Part shown: piece after piece, positions 56,172 to 64,000 of the stretch | Numbering within the stretch: the stretch's first letter is position 1 | How the letters are laid out: each line of letters opens with the position of its first letter | NCBI RefSeq assembly: GCF_003984645.1 | Contig: NZ_RWKI01000008.1 | Span: 186,001 to 250,000, forward strand | Direction: 5' to 3' | DNA from: Variovorax sp. MHTC-1 | GTDB lineage: Bacteria; Pseudomonadota; Gammaproteobacteria; Burkholderiales; Burkholderiaceae_C | DNA: 64,000 nt | Notes under the pieces: generated by a model | Seen by the model: only the letters and a program-made list of their open reading frames with translations | Databases searched by the model: none | Told to the model about the DNA's origin: nothing | Made by a program: the position numbers and the translations under genes

Positions 56172-57181
56172 TGGCCCGCTCCGGTGGTCTGCACGTCGGT
56201 GAAAGCGGCGCCGGCCTCGGGCCAGGGCGCGGCATCGGCGGCCGCCAGCGCTGCGGCGACTTCCGCCTCTGCCTCGTCCTCGATCGCATCGAGCAGCGCG
56301 GCATCCATGCCATCGGCGATCAGGCGTGCTCGCGCCCGCGCGAGCGGGTCGGTCTCGAGCGCCGCGGCCAGCTCGGCCGGGTCACGGTAAGCGGCGAGGT
56401 CGACCGACACATGGCCCTTCACGCGGTAGGTCAGCGCGTGCAGCAGCCGCGGCCCGCCACCGGCGCGCACCTCGGCGACCAGCCTTCCCGCAGCCCCATG
56501 CACCGCGAACACGTCGTTGCCGTCGACTTGGGTCGCGGCGATGTTCATCGCCTCGGCCCGTGCGGAGGCGCCGTCGCCGGCGGTCATCGGGCCGCTCGCG
56601 GTGGTCGCGCTCCAGCGGTTGTCCTCGCAGACGAAGAGCACCGGCAATCGGTACACCCGCGCCCAGTTGAGAGATTCGAGAAAGGGGCCGCGGTTGATCG
56701 CGCCGTCGCCGAAGAAACAGACCGTGATCGCATCCTTCTTCTGCAGCTTCTGGGCATGTGCCGCGCCGACGGCGATCGGCAGCCCCGCCGCGACCACGCC
56801 GTTAGCGCCCAGCATGCCGACCGAGAAATCGGCGATGTGCATCGAGCCGCCCTTGCCGCCGTTGAAGCCGCTTGCCTTGCCGAACAGCTCGCACATCATG
56901 CGCGTGAGGTCGGCGCCCTTCGCCAGCGTGTGGCCGTGGCCGCGGTGGGTCGAGGTCAGGTAGTCGGCCGGGTGCAGGTGGGCGCAGACGCCGGCCGGCA
57001 CCGCCTCCTGGCCGGTCGACAGGTGCAGCGGGCCGCGCACCTTGGCGGCGCCGGCGGCCTCCTGGCCGTAGGCGCTCACGCCACCCTGGCTGGCCGCCTC
57101 CGCGGCATTCTCGAAGGCGCGGATGCGCAGCATCGTGCGGTAGAGCGCGCGCCGCGCGGGCTCGGGAATCGGTAAATCCAT
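56162..57181 (-). CDS. TPP-dependent 2-oxoacid/acetoin dehydrogenase E1 alpha subunit
   Basis: 339 residues. The thiamine diphosphate motif is clear: GDGAINRGPFLESLNWARVY near residue 170, ending in LPVLFVCEDN. Upstream are HRGHGHTLAKGADL near 80 and GKGGSMHIADFSVGMLGANG near 110. It resembles AcoA, the acetoin:DCPIP oxidoreductase alpha chain, and other E1 alpha chains. No E2 or E3 gene is in the neighbourhood, so those subunits must come from elsewhere. The linked AcoR-like regulator supports a role near acetoin or a related ketone. Confidence 0.85.
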   Translation of the reverse strand: MDLPIPEPARRALYRTMLRIRAFENAAEAASQGGVSAYGQEAAGAAKVRGPLHLSTGQEAVPAGVCAHLHPADYLTSTHRGHGHTLAKGADLTRMMCELFGKASGFNGGKGGSMHIADFSVGMLGANGVVAAGLPIAVGAAHAQKLQKKDAITVCFFGDGAINRGPFLESLNWARVYRLPVLFVCEDNRWSATTASGPMTAGDGASARAEAMNIAATQVDGNDVFAVHGAAGRLVAEVRAGGGPRLLHALTYRVKGHVSVDLAAYRDPAELAAALETDPLARARARLIADGMDAALLDAIEDEAEAEVAAALAAADAAPWPEAGAAFTDVQTTGAGQWT

Positions 57182-57278
57182 ATCGGCTCCAGCGCAGCAC
57201 AGATCTGCGCTCTGCCGAAAATCGTATCGGGCGTGACCAACGCGCGGGAGCGGGCTAACCCGGCCGCGAGGCCGGCTT

Positions 57279-58466
57279 TCATTCAGGCGCGTTGTGCTGC
57301 CAGCTCTTGAGCCGGCGATAGAGCGTGCCGCGCGACACTCGCAGTTGGCGCGCGGCGTGCGAGATGTTGCCGTAGTGCGCGGCCAGGGTTTCCTCGATCA
57401 GCTTGCGGCTGTGGCCGCGCAGCGTGCCGTCGCTCGCGGGCGGCTGGGTCGGCGCGAGCTGCGGCGCCTCGTCGAGCGGCGTCGAGTCGAGGGGCGCTTC
57501 GGTCAGCACGTTCACTGCGTGCCGGAAATCGACCCCGTCGTGCGCCTGCAGCCGGGCCTGCAGCCAGACGCCGAGTCCGCTCGCAAGCCGCACCGGCTGC
57601 GCGGCTTCGTGGCGGGTCATGCGCAGCAGGCCCTCGAGGTCGAGGCCGAACAGCTGCTCGGCATCGCAAGGCCCGGACTCGGGCAGCGGGCCGATCAGCC
57701 GCATGCCGGCCGTGTTGAGCCAGGCCACGGTGCCGTCGGGCGCGATGCCGGCCAGGGCCTCGAGCGGCGTGCCCAGCAGCGCGGGGCTGGCCTGGAAGCG
57801 CAGCAGCAGCCGGTCCTGCGACTGCGCCTGCAGCAGGCGGTTCTCGATCGTGGTGGCGTAGAGCGCGACCATCGACGCCGCATCGAAGCCGAAGCGGCGC
57901 GACTCGACCGAGATGTCGAGCACCGCGGCCAGCCGCCCGTGCACGTCGCGGATCGGTGCCGCTGAGCATTGCATCTCGCGCAGGTACTCGAAGTAGTGCT
58001 CGGCACCCTGCACCGTGCAGGCCTGGCCGGTGGTCGCCACGATGCCCGGTGCCGTCGTGCCGACCACGCTCTCGGCGATGTTGACGCCCAGGCGCGCGGT
58101 CTTCTGCAGGATCGGCTGATGCGCTGCGGCCGGATGGTGCGTGACATGCATGATCACGCCCTGCGCATCGGTCAGCAGCACGCGGCAGTCGGTGCCGGCG
58201 AGCGAACTCTCCATGCTCGCCAGCTCGTGGCGCGCGGCCTCGAGCAGCTCGCGGTTGCGCCCCAGCGTGCTGTGCAGGCGGCTCGGCGTGACGGCGTCGA
58301 AGGCGATGACGCGGCGCGTGTTCGCATGGGCGCGCGTGCAGCGCATCCACGACTGGATCACAGCCTCGCCGACCAGGCCGGAAGGACGCACGCCTTCCTC
58401 GAAGAACTGCTGCCGGGCCAGCGCCACGCGCTCGGTCCGCGTATTGGCGAAGGGGGACAGAGGCAT
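57279..58466 (-). CDS. AcoR-like regulator (GAF-PAS-Fis HTH) without an AAA+ domain
   Basis: 395 residues. The N-terminal ~220 residues resemble the sensor part of AcoR-type activators, including RVLLTDAQGVIMHVTHHPAA and GVNIAESVVGTTAPGIVATTGQ. A PAS-like segment follows (LLGTPLEALAGIAPDGTVAW). The C-terminus is a Fis-type helix-turn-helix (HYGNISHAARQLRVSRGTLYRRLKSW). The central sigma-54-interacting AAA+ domain, with its GAFTGA loop, is missing: only an Ala/Pro/Asp-rich linker is there. It therefore cannot work as a normal sigma-54 activator. A GC hairpin at 57259-57275 lies after its stop. Confidence 0.85.
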   Translation of the reverse strand: MPLSPFANTRTERVALARQQFFEEGVRPSGLVGEAVIQSWMRCTRAHANTRRVIAFDAVTPSRLHSTLGRNRELLEAARHELASMESSLAGTDCRVLLTDAQGVIMHVTHHPAAAHQPILQKTARLGVNIAESVVGTTAPGIVATTGQACTVQGAEHYFEYLREMQCSAAPIRDVHGRLAAVLDISVESRRFGFDAASMVALYATTIENRLLQAQSQDRLLLRFQASPALLGTPLEALAGIAPDGTVAWLNTAGMRLIGPLPESGPCDAEQLFGLDLEGLLRMTRHEAAQPVRLASGLGVWLQARLQAHDGVDFRHAVNVLTEAPLDSTPLDEAPQLAPTQPPASDGTLRGHSRKLIEETLAAHYGNISHAARQLRVSRGTLYRRLKSWQHNAPE

Positions 58467-58497
58467 GGCCGTCTCCTGTGATCGAGGAGGCTGAATT

Positions 58498-58514
58498 TGT
58501 TCCGCAATGGAACA
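58498..58514. promoter_or_regulatory. Candidate operator between the AcoR-like regulator and the PQQ dehydrogenase
   Basis: TGTTCC-GCAAT-GGAACA: a perfect 6-bp inverted repeat in the 129-base divergent region. It overlaps a second small palindrome TGGA-ACAG-TCCA. Fis-type regulators bind such dyads; I see no -24/-12 sigma-54 promoter nearby. Confidence 0.6.
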
Positions 58515-58595
58515 GTCCAGGTCTAGGGAAATCCCGAAGGTGAACAAAAGGCGCGGGCAAACGATTCTTCGGCGCACAACGACCGGAGACCCACG

Positions 58596-60704
58596 ATGAA
58601 CAAGACCCACGCCGTGCTCGCGCTCGGCGCGCTGCTGTGCCTGGCCGCAGCGCCCGCGTCGGCCCAGACCAAGGGATCGGCCGAGCACATCAAGGCCGTC
58701 ACGCAGCGCGTGGACGGCAGCTTCATCCGCAGCAATGCGCAGAAAACGCCGGACTGGCCGAGCTACGGCCTCGACTACGCCGAAACGCGCTTCAGCAAGC
58801 TCGACCAGATCAACGCCGGCAACGTGAAGGAGCTCGGCCTCGCCTGGTCCTACAACCTCGAATCCACGCGCGGCGTCGAGGCCACGCCGCTGGTGGTCGA
58901 CGGCATCATGTACGTCACGGCCTCGTGGAGCGTGGTGCATGCGATCGATGCGCGCACCGGCAAGAAGATCTGGAGCTACGACCCCGAGGTCGACAGATCG
59001 AAGGGCTTCAGGGGCTGCTGCGACGTGGTCAACCGCGGCGTCGCGCTCTACCAGGGAAAGGTCTTCGTGGGCGCCTACGACGGCCGCCTGATCGCGCTCG
59101 ACGCCGCCACCGGCCAGCCGGTCTGGGAGAAGGACACGATCGTCGATCGTTCGAAGTCCTACACCATCACCGGCGCGCCGCGCGTCTTCAAGGGCAAGGT
59201 GATCATCGGCAACGGCGGCGCCGAGTACGGCGTGCGCGGCTACATCACGGCCTACGACGCGGCTACCGGCGAGCAGAAGTGGCGCTGGTTCACCGTGCCG
59301 GGCGATCCCGCCAAGCCCTTCGAGGATGCCTCCATGGCCAAGGCCGCCAAGACCTGGGACCCGAGCGGCAGATACTGGGAGGCGGGCGGCGGCGGCACCG
59401 CCTGGGACACGCTCGCCTTCGACCCCGAGCTCAACCTCATGTACGTGGGCACCGGCAACGGCTCGCCGTGGGCGCACAGCAAGCGCAGCCCCAAGGGCGG
59501 CGACAACCTCTACCTGTCGTCGATCGTCGCGCTCAATCCCGACACCGGCAAGTACGCCTGGCACTACCAGGAGACGCCGGGCGACAACTGGGACTACACC
59601 GCGACGCAGCCGATGATCCTGGCCGACCTGAAGATCGACGGCAAGCCGCGCAAGGTGATCCTGCATGCGCCGAAGAACGGCTTCTTCTTCGTCATCGATA
59701 GGACCAACGGCAAGTTCATCTCGGCCAAGAACTTCGTCGAGGTCAACTGGGCCACCGGCTACGACAAGAAGGGCCGGCCGATCGAAGTGGCTGCCGCGCG
59801 CCAGAACGAGAAGCCCGGCGACAGCATTCCCGGCCCCTTCGGCGCGCACAACTGGCATTCGATGTCCTTCAATCCGCAGACCGGCCTGGCCTACCTGCCG
59901 GCGCAGAACATCCCCGTGAGCCTGATGGACGACAAGGCCTGGAAGTTCAATGAGAACGTGCCGGCCCGGCCGCATGCCGCACTCGGCTGGAACACCGCCA
60001 TGTTCATCAATGCCGAGCCGCCCAAGAGCAAGCCGATGGGCCGTCTCGTCGCGTGGGACCCGGTGGCGCAGAAGGAAGCCTGGGGCGTCGAGCATGTCTC
60101 GCCCTGGAACGGCGGCACGCTGACCACGGCCGGCAACCTGGTGTTCCAGGGCACGGCCGACGGGCGGCTCGCCGCCTACAACGCCAAGACCGGGGAGAAG
60201 CTCTGGGAGACCGCCACCGGCACCGGCGTGGTCGCGGCGCCCGCCACCTACATGGTCGACGGCAAGCAGTACGTCTCGATCGCGGTCGGCTGGGGCGGCG
60301 TCTACGGCCTGGCCGCACGCGCGACCGAGCGCCAGGGCCCGGGCACGGTCTACACCTTCGTGGTCGGCGGCAACGCCCCCAAGCCGGAGTTCGTTCAGTA
60401 CCGCATGGACAAGCTGCTGCAGGGCGTGAAGTACGACCCGGCCAAAGTGCCCGACGGCACGCTGCTCTACGTGAGCAACTGCGTCTTCTGCCACGGCGTG
60501 CCGGGCGTGGACCGCGGCGGCAACATCCCCAACCTCGGCTACATGAATGCGAGCTACATCGAGAACCTCGACAAGTTCGTCTTCAAGGGGCCGGCGATGG
60601 AGCGCGGGATGCCGGACTTCAGCGGCAAGCTCAGCGCGGAGGACGTGGAGAAGATCAAGGCCTTCATCCAGGGAACGGCGGATGCGATAAGGCCGAAGCA
60701 GTAG
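58596..60704 (+). CDS. PQQ-dependent quinohemoprotein alcohol dehydrogenase
   Basis: 702 residues. A signal peptide runs to about residue 24 (ASAQ). The eight-bladed PQQ propeller follows, with the adjacent-cysteine disulfide FRGCCDVVNRG near residue 139, W-docking repeats such as GNLVFQGTADGRLAAYNAKTGE near 512, and active-site Asp/Asn regions (TPGDNWDYTA). The C-terminal domain carries a cytochrome c haem site CVFCHG near 631 with a Met ligand region (GPAMERGMPDF). Such type II enzymes oxidise primary or secondary alcohols in the periplasm. Divergent from the AcoR-like gene, which probably regulates it. Confidence 0.93.
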   Translation: MNKTHAVLALGALLCLAAAPASAQTKGSAEHIKAVTQRVDGSFIRSNAQKTPDWPSYGLDYAETRFSKLDQINAGNVKELGLAWSYNLESTRGVEATPLVVDGIMYVTASWSVVHAIDARTGKKIWSYDPEVDRSKGFRGCCDVVNRGVALYQGKVFVGAYDGRLIALDAATGQPVWEKDTIVDRSKSYTITGAPRVFKGKVIIGNGGAEYGVRGYITAYDAATGEQKWRWFTVPGDPAKPFEDASMAKAAKTWDPSGRYWEAGGGGTAWDTLAFDPELNLMYVGTGNGSPWAHSKRSPKGGDNLYLSSIVALNPDTGKYAWHYQETPGDNWDYTATQPMILADLKIDGKPRKVILHAPKNGFFFVIDRTNGKFISAKNFVEVNWATGYDKKGRPIEVAAARQNEKPGDSIPGPFGAHNWHSMSFNPQTGLAYLPAQNIPVSLMDDKAWKFNENVPARPHAALGWNTAMFINAEPPKSKPMGRLVAWDPVAQKEAWGVEHVSPWNGGTLTTAGNLVFQGTADGRLAAYNAKTGEKLWETATGTGVVAAPATYMVDGKQYVSIAVGWGGVYGLAARATERQGPGTVYTFVVGGNAPKPEFVQYRMDKLLQGVKYDPAKVPDGTLLYVSNCVFCHGVPGVDRGGNIPNLGYMNASYIENLDKFVFKGPAMERGMPDFSGKLSAEDVEKIKAFIQGTADAIRPKQ

Positions 60705-60802
60705 CGCGCGCAATCCCGGTCCGGGCGAGGCGTCGCAAAGCTTCAAGACCAGCCTGCGATGCGCGAGAACCATGGAGGCTTTCTTGCCATCGGGAAAATT
60801 CC

Positions 60803-60994
60803 ATGCGTTCCACTCGTATGCCCATGAGCGCCGATGCCGTCGGCGCCGAGGAGCTGCGCGTGACGCTGGTCTATCGCCGCGACGGAGCCGGCGAATGGGA
60901 GCTGGCCCACCGGCATGCCGATCCGCTGGTCCATGGCATCGATCTCGGGCAGGCGGCGGCCATCGCGCGAGGGTCATGCCCGCCCACCCTGTAG
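60803..60994 (+). pseudogene. C-terminal fragment resembling a SnoaL/NTF2-like protein
   Basis: 63 codons. The segment ELRVTLVYRRDGAGEWELAH followed by RHADPLV resembles the last strands of SnoaL/DUF4440-type NTF2-like proteins (normally 120-150 residues). The upstream half, which would hold the pocket, is missing, and no ribosome binding site is obvious. The tail ARGSCPPTL is not conserved-looking. It is probably a relic between the PQQ dehydrogenase and the sugar transporter. Confidence 0.4.
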
Positions 60995-61108
60995 TGCCTT
61001 TTCCCGCAGGGATTCCCCGGATGGCCGCGTCGAAAGTGCGTGACCATAGTTGGTTCGCCGCCCGAACCAACCCGACGCGGCAACGCCCACAACCCCGGAG
61101 ACATGCCC

Positions 61109-62134
61109 ATGAAGAAGCCCTTTCGCGCCCTCGGCGCCCTGGCCCTCGGCCTTTCCGCCATCGGCGCCTGCGCTCAGACCGTGGTCGGCGTGAGCTGGTC
61201 CAACTTCCAGGAGGAGCGCTGGAAGACCGACGAGGCGGCGATCAAGGCGCAGCTGGAGAAGCTGGGCGCGAAGTACATCAGTGCCGATGCCGGCGGCTCG
61301 CCCGAGAAGCAGCTGGGCGACATCGAGGGCCTGATGTCCAAGGGCGCCAAGGCGCTGATCGTGCTCGCGATGGACAAGGACGCGATCCTGCCGGCCGTCA
61401 ACAAGGCGACGCGGCAGAAGGTGCCCGTGGTGGCCTACGACCGTCTGATCGAAACGCCCGGCGTCTTCTACATCACCTTCGACAACGTCGAGGTCGGCCG
61501 CATGCAGGCGCGTGCCGTCTACAAGGTCCAGCCCAAGGGCAACTACGTGATGATCAAGGGCTCGCCCACCGACCCGAACGCCAACTTCCTGCGTGCCGGG
61601 CAGCAGGAGGTGATCGACGCCGCCGTGAAGAAGGGCGACATCAAGATCGTCGGCGACGAATACACCGACGGCTGGAAGCCCGAAGTGGCGCAGAAGAACA
61701 TGGAGCAGATCCTCACCAAGGTCGGCAACAAGGTCGATGCCGTGGTGGCGGCCAATGACGGCACGGCCGGCGGCGCGGTGGCGGCGCTCACGGCCAAGGG
61801 CATCCGAGGCATCCCGGTGTCGGGCCAGGACGCCGACTTCGCGGCGCTCAACCGCGTCGCGCTGGGCACCCAGACCGTGACGGTATGGAAGGACTCGCGC
61901 GAGCTCGGCCGCGAGGCCGCCTCGGCCGCGATCGCGCTGACCCAGGGCAAGACGCCGGAGAAGGCGGCCACCTGGAGCGGCGGCGAGAAGAAGGTCGCGA
62001 TCTCCTCGCGCCTGCTCACGCCGGTGCCGATCACGCGCGACAACCTCGACGTGGTGGTCAAGGAAGGCTGGATCAAGAAGGCGGAGCTCTGCAAGGGCGT
62101 GACCGGCGACAAGGCTCCCGCCGCCTGCAAGTGA
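61109..62134 (+). CDS. Sugar ABC transporter substrate-binding protein (XylF-like)
   Basis: 341 residues. A signal peptide ([20 protein letters not shown]) is cleaved near CAQ. The periplasmic binding protein type 1 fold follows, with [20 protein letters not shown] as in Xyl[22 protein letters not shown] near 121 and [16 protein letters not shown] near 219. D-xylose is the best guess. GGAG eight bases before the second of two nearby ATG codons fixes the start. It is the first gene of the transporter operon; 118 bases separate it from the permease. Confidence 0.88.
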   Translation: MKKPFRALGALALGLSAIGACAQTVVGVSWSNFQEERWKTDEAAIKAQLEKLGAKYISADAGGSPEKQLGDIEGLMSKGAKALIVLAMDKDAILPAVNKATRQKVPVVAYDRLIETPGVFYITFDNVEVGRMQARAVYKVQPKGNYVMIKGSPTDPNANFLRAGQQEVIDAAVKKGDIKIVGDEYTDGWKPEVAQKNMEQILTKVGNKVDAVVAANDGTAGGAVAALTAKGIRGIPVSGQDADFAALNRVALGTQTVTVWKDSRELGREAASAAIALTQGKTPEKAATWSGGEKKVAISSRLLTPVPITRDNLDVVVKEGWIKKAELCKGVTGDKAPAACK

Positions 62135-62162
62135 AGCGCTCTCGCGATCTTCGCGGGGGCCG

Positions 62163-62247
62163 CCGCGGAACCGGCTTTGCCGGGCCGCAGGGCGGCGCCC
62201 CCGGCGAGGGGGTTGGCGGCTACGCGCAGCGAGCAAGCCTGGGGGGG
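62163..62247 (+). repeat. Dispersed palindromic repeat, copy C
   Basis: CCGCGGAACCGGCTTTGCCG onwards to GCGAGCAAGCCTGGGGGGG, inserted between the binding-protein and permease genes. Its purine-rich end (GGGGGGGAG) sits at the right distance to serve as the permease ribosome binding site. Copies A and B are at 26814-26895 and 51715-51798. Confidence 0.8.
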
Positions 62248-62252
62248 AGCCC

Positions 62253-63422
62253 ATGATTCGTCGCAGCGGCATCGATCTGCGCCTGCTCCTGATGAGCGTG
62301 CTGCTCGTGGTGATGGCAGTCGCCTTCCACGTGCTCTCGGGCGGCATCTTCCTCACGCCCGAGAACCTTTACAACATCGCGCAGCAGACCGCGGTGGTCG
62401 GCATCGTCTCGACCGTGATGGTGCTGGTCATCGTCGCGCGCCACATCGATCTCTCGGTCGGCTCGGTGATGGGCTTCGTCGGCGTGCTGGTCGCCTACCT
62501 GCAATACACCTCGGGCTGGTCCTGGCCGGCGGCCTGCCTCGCGGGGCTGGCGGTCGCGCTGCTGGTGTCGCTCTACCAGGGCGGGCTCACCGCGATGCTG
62601 GGCGTGCCTTCGTTCGTGGTCACGCTGGGTGGTCTCATGTCCTTCCGCGGCGCCGCCTTCCTGGTGGCCGACGGCAAGACGCAGCCGGTCAACGACGAGT
62701 TCTTCCAGCGACTGGGCGGCGGCTACGACGGCGGCATCGGCGCCACGGCCACCTGGGGGCTGGCCGCGCTCGTGGGCGTGGTGCTGTTCGCGCGCAAGCT
62801 GCAGCAGCGGCGCGCACGCCAGCGCCACGAGATGCCGGTCGAGCCGCTGTGGCTGGACCTGCTGCTCACGGCCGTGCCGGTGGCCGTGGTGTTCGCCTTC
62901 GCCGCGACGATGAACAGCTACCAGATCTCGTCGAAGACCGAGCCGCAGGGCATCCCGATCCCGGTGCTGATCTGGGCCGTGGTCGCGGTCGTGCTGTCCT
63001 TCATCGTGCACCGCACGCGCTTCGGGCGCTACGTGTTCGCGATGGGCGGCAATCCGGATGCGGCCGCGCTGGTCGGCATCCCCGTCAAGCGCGTGACGAT
63101 GCTGCTGTTCGCGCTGCTCGCGGTGCTGGTGACGGTGGCCTCGATCGTTTCCATCGCGCGGCTCAACGCCGGCACCAACTCGCTGGGCAGCGGCATGGAG
63201 CTCTACGTGATCGCGGCGGCGGTCATCGGCGGCGCCGCGCTTGCGGGCGGCAGCGGCTCGATCTTCGGCTCGGTGCTGGGCGCGCTGATCATGCAGTCGC
63301 TCGACAGCGGCATGCTGCTGCTGGACGTGCAGATCGGCAAGCGCATGGTGATCATCGGGCAGGTGCTGATCGTGGCGGTCGTCTTCGACGTGCTCTATCG
63401 CAAGTATTTCGGCGAGCGTTGA
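62253..63422 (+). CDS. Sugar ABC transporter permease (XylH-like)
   Basis: 389 residues with about ten to twelve membrane segments. It is of the ribose/xylose permease family: [20 protein letters not shown] near residue 61, [20 protein letters not shown] near 116 (both typical), [20 protein letters not shown] near 253 and [20 protein letters not shown] near 329. A cytoplasmic insert around 185-205 ([17 protein letters not shown]) is as in XylH. Its stop overlaps the ATPase start (TGATG). Confidence 0.9.
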   Translation: MIRRSGIDLRLLLMSVLLVVMAVAFHVLSGGIFLTPENLYNIAQQTAVVGIVSTVMVLVIVARHIDLSVGSVMGFVGVLVAYLQYTSGWSWPAACLAGLAVALLVSLYQGGLTAMLGVPSFVVTLGGLMSFRGAAFLVADGKTQPVNDEFFQRLGGGYDGGIGATATWGLAALVGVVLFARKLQQRRARQRHEMPVEPLWLDLLLTAVPVAVVFAFAATMNSYQISSKTEPQGIPIPVLIWAVVAVVLSFIVHRTRFGRYVFAMGGNPDAAALVGIPVKRVTMLLFALLAVLVTVASIVSIARLNAGTNSLGSGMELYVIAAAVIGGAALAGGSGSIFGSVLGALIMQSLDSGMLLLDVQIGKRMVIIGQVLIVAVVFDVLYRKYFGER

Positions 63423-64000
63423 TGGGCGCCGCGACACAACCCCTTGTCGAGCTGCGCGAGATCCGCAAGTCCTTCGGCGGCGTGAAGGCGGTGGACGGCG
63501 TCAGCGTCAACCTCTATGCCGGCGAGGTGGTCGCGCTGCTCGGCCACAACGGCGCCGGCAAGTCCACGCTGATGAAGATGCTGGCCGGCGCCTATCCGGT
63601 CGACTCGGGCGAAACGCTGATCGCGGGCGAGCAGGTCCACATCCGCACGCCCTCCGAGGCCCAGGCCCAGGGCATCGAGACCATCTACCAAACGCTCGCG
63701 CTGGCCGACAACCTCGACTCGGTCTCCAACCTCTTCCTCGGCCGCGAGAAGCTCACGCCCTGGCGCACGCTGGACGACCACTTCATGGAAAACCAGGCGC
63801 GCAAGGTGTTCCAGCGCCTGAACAAGAACTTCACCAACATCCGCGTGCCGGTGCGGCGCCTATCGGGCGGCCAGCGGCAGGTGGTGGCGATCTCGCGGGC
63901 CCTGTACTTCAACGCCCGCATCCTGATCATGGACGAGCCCTGCGCCGCGCTCGGCCCCGAAGAGACCGCGATGGTCGGCAGGCTGGTGAAGCAGCTCAAG
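63422..64000 (+). CDS. Sugar ABC transporter ATP-binding protein (partial)
   Basis: The first 193 codons are in the window; the gene continues beyond it. Translation starts [20 protein letters not shown]. Walker A is GHNGAGKST (near residue 41), the signature LSGGQRQ (near 148) and Walker B ILIMDEP (near 167). The Q-loop region reads [20 protein letters not shown]. It energises the permease at 62253. Whether the full protein has one cassette or two (as XylG does) cannot be seen. Confidence 0.92.
   Translation, partial: MGAATQPLVELREIRKSFGGVKAVDGVSVNLYAGEVVALLGHNGAGKSTLMKMLAGAYPVDSGETLIAGEQVHIRTPSEAQAQGIETIYQTLALADNLDSVSNLFLGREKLTPWRTLDDHFMENQARKVFQRLNKNFTNIRVPVRRLSGGQRQVVAISRALYFNARILIMDEPCAALGPEETAMVGRLVKQLK

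Noticed and set aside
58467-58595. Possible sigma-54 promoter for the PQQ dehydrogenase
   Set aside because: No TGGCAC-N5-TTGC-type element is visible, and the regulator lacks the AAA+ domain needed for sigma-54.
57279-61070. Minus-strand open frame of 1263 codons over the PQQ dehydrogenase
   Set aside because: The real gene is the AcoR-like protein starting at 58466; the upstream part lies antisense to a clear plus-strand dehydrogenase and has no family features.

Overview
The window looks like a chromosomal segment of a Comamonadaceae betaproteobacterium, most like Variovorax. The signs are very high GC, the betaproteobacterial order secY-infA-rpmJ-rpsM-rpsK-rpsD-rpoA-rplQ, a PhaM-type polyhydroxyalkanoate granule protein, Bug/TctC-type binding proteins, and repeats of a kind I associate with this family. 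The genus is inferred from general resemblance, not from a search. I see no phage, plasmid, CRISPR array or intact insertion sequence. The only mobile-type DNA is a 266-bp non-coding element at 22111-22376, plus a family of dispersed ~85-bp palindromic repeats.

Layout. 1-6860 (+): the end of a PLP-dependent sulfur amino acid enzyme, a TraB/GumN protein, a probable copper-handling group (DUF2946, TonB receptor, PCu(A)C chaperone), PhaM and a FIST protein. 6871-11403 (-): an M20 amidohydrolase, a remnant of a Bug binding protein, and two D-amino-acid dehydrogenase genes, each behind its own tandem glycine riboswitch. The upstream dehydrogenase copy has a degenerate cofactor-region motif. 11441-15781: an XRE regulator opposite a CREST-like membrane protein, an LplT-PlsC fusion and a PAP2-like protein, which together suggest membrane-lipid turnover. 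15878-20273 (+): a YiaA/B protein, a translationally coupled trio (exported protein, DUF2145, Tat-exported flavoprotein) and a zinc-ribbon membrane protein. 20246-22059: a sugar SDR dehydrogenase opposite an aldose 1-epimerase.

22111-32756: the structured mobile element abutting the tgt stop codon, queA-tgt, recG, oxyR-dps, a siderophore receptor, ubiA and proC. 33120-42110 (+): rplN to rplQ, the spc and alpha ribosomal operons with secY and rpoA, followed by an initiator tRNA and a strong terminator. The ribosomal block starts abruptly at rplN with its own promoter; the S10-operon genes that usually precede it are not here.

42940-50004 (-): an operon that best fits the aerobic CoA-dependent (hybrid) pathway for 2-aminobenzoate or salicylate. 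It holds a fused flavin monooxygenase/old-yellow-enzyme-type reductase, a MarR regulator, a crotonase lacking both usual glutamates, an acyl-CoA dehydrogenase, an aryl-CoA ligase and a RidA enamine/imine deaminase. A perfect palindrome lies inside its promoter. 50103-54739: a cyclopropane-fatty-acid-synthase-like methyltransferase, a DUF1840 protein, a Bug receptor and a divergent LysR/SDR pair. 54667-60704: a TPP-dependent E1 alpha/beta pair with a MarR gene, an AcoR-like regulator without an AAA+ domain, and a quinohemoprotein alcohol dehydrogenase divergent from it across a perfect 17-bp palindrome. 61109-64000 (+): a xylose-type sugar ABC transporter whose ATPase runs off the window.

The observations most worth a second look are the duplicated glycine-riboswitch/dadA cassette, the three-stem element inserted at the tgt stop codon, the aminobenzoate-type operon with its unusual crotonase, RidA and embedded operator, and the repeat family that supplies sequence just upstream of start codons.
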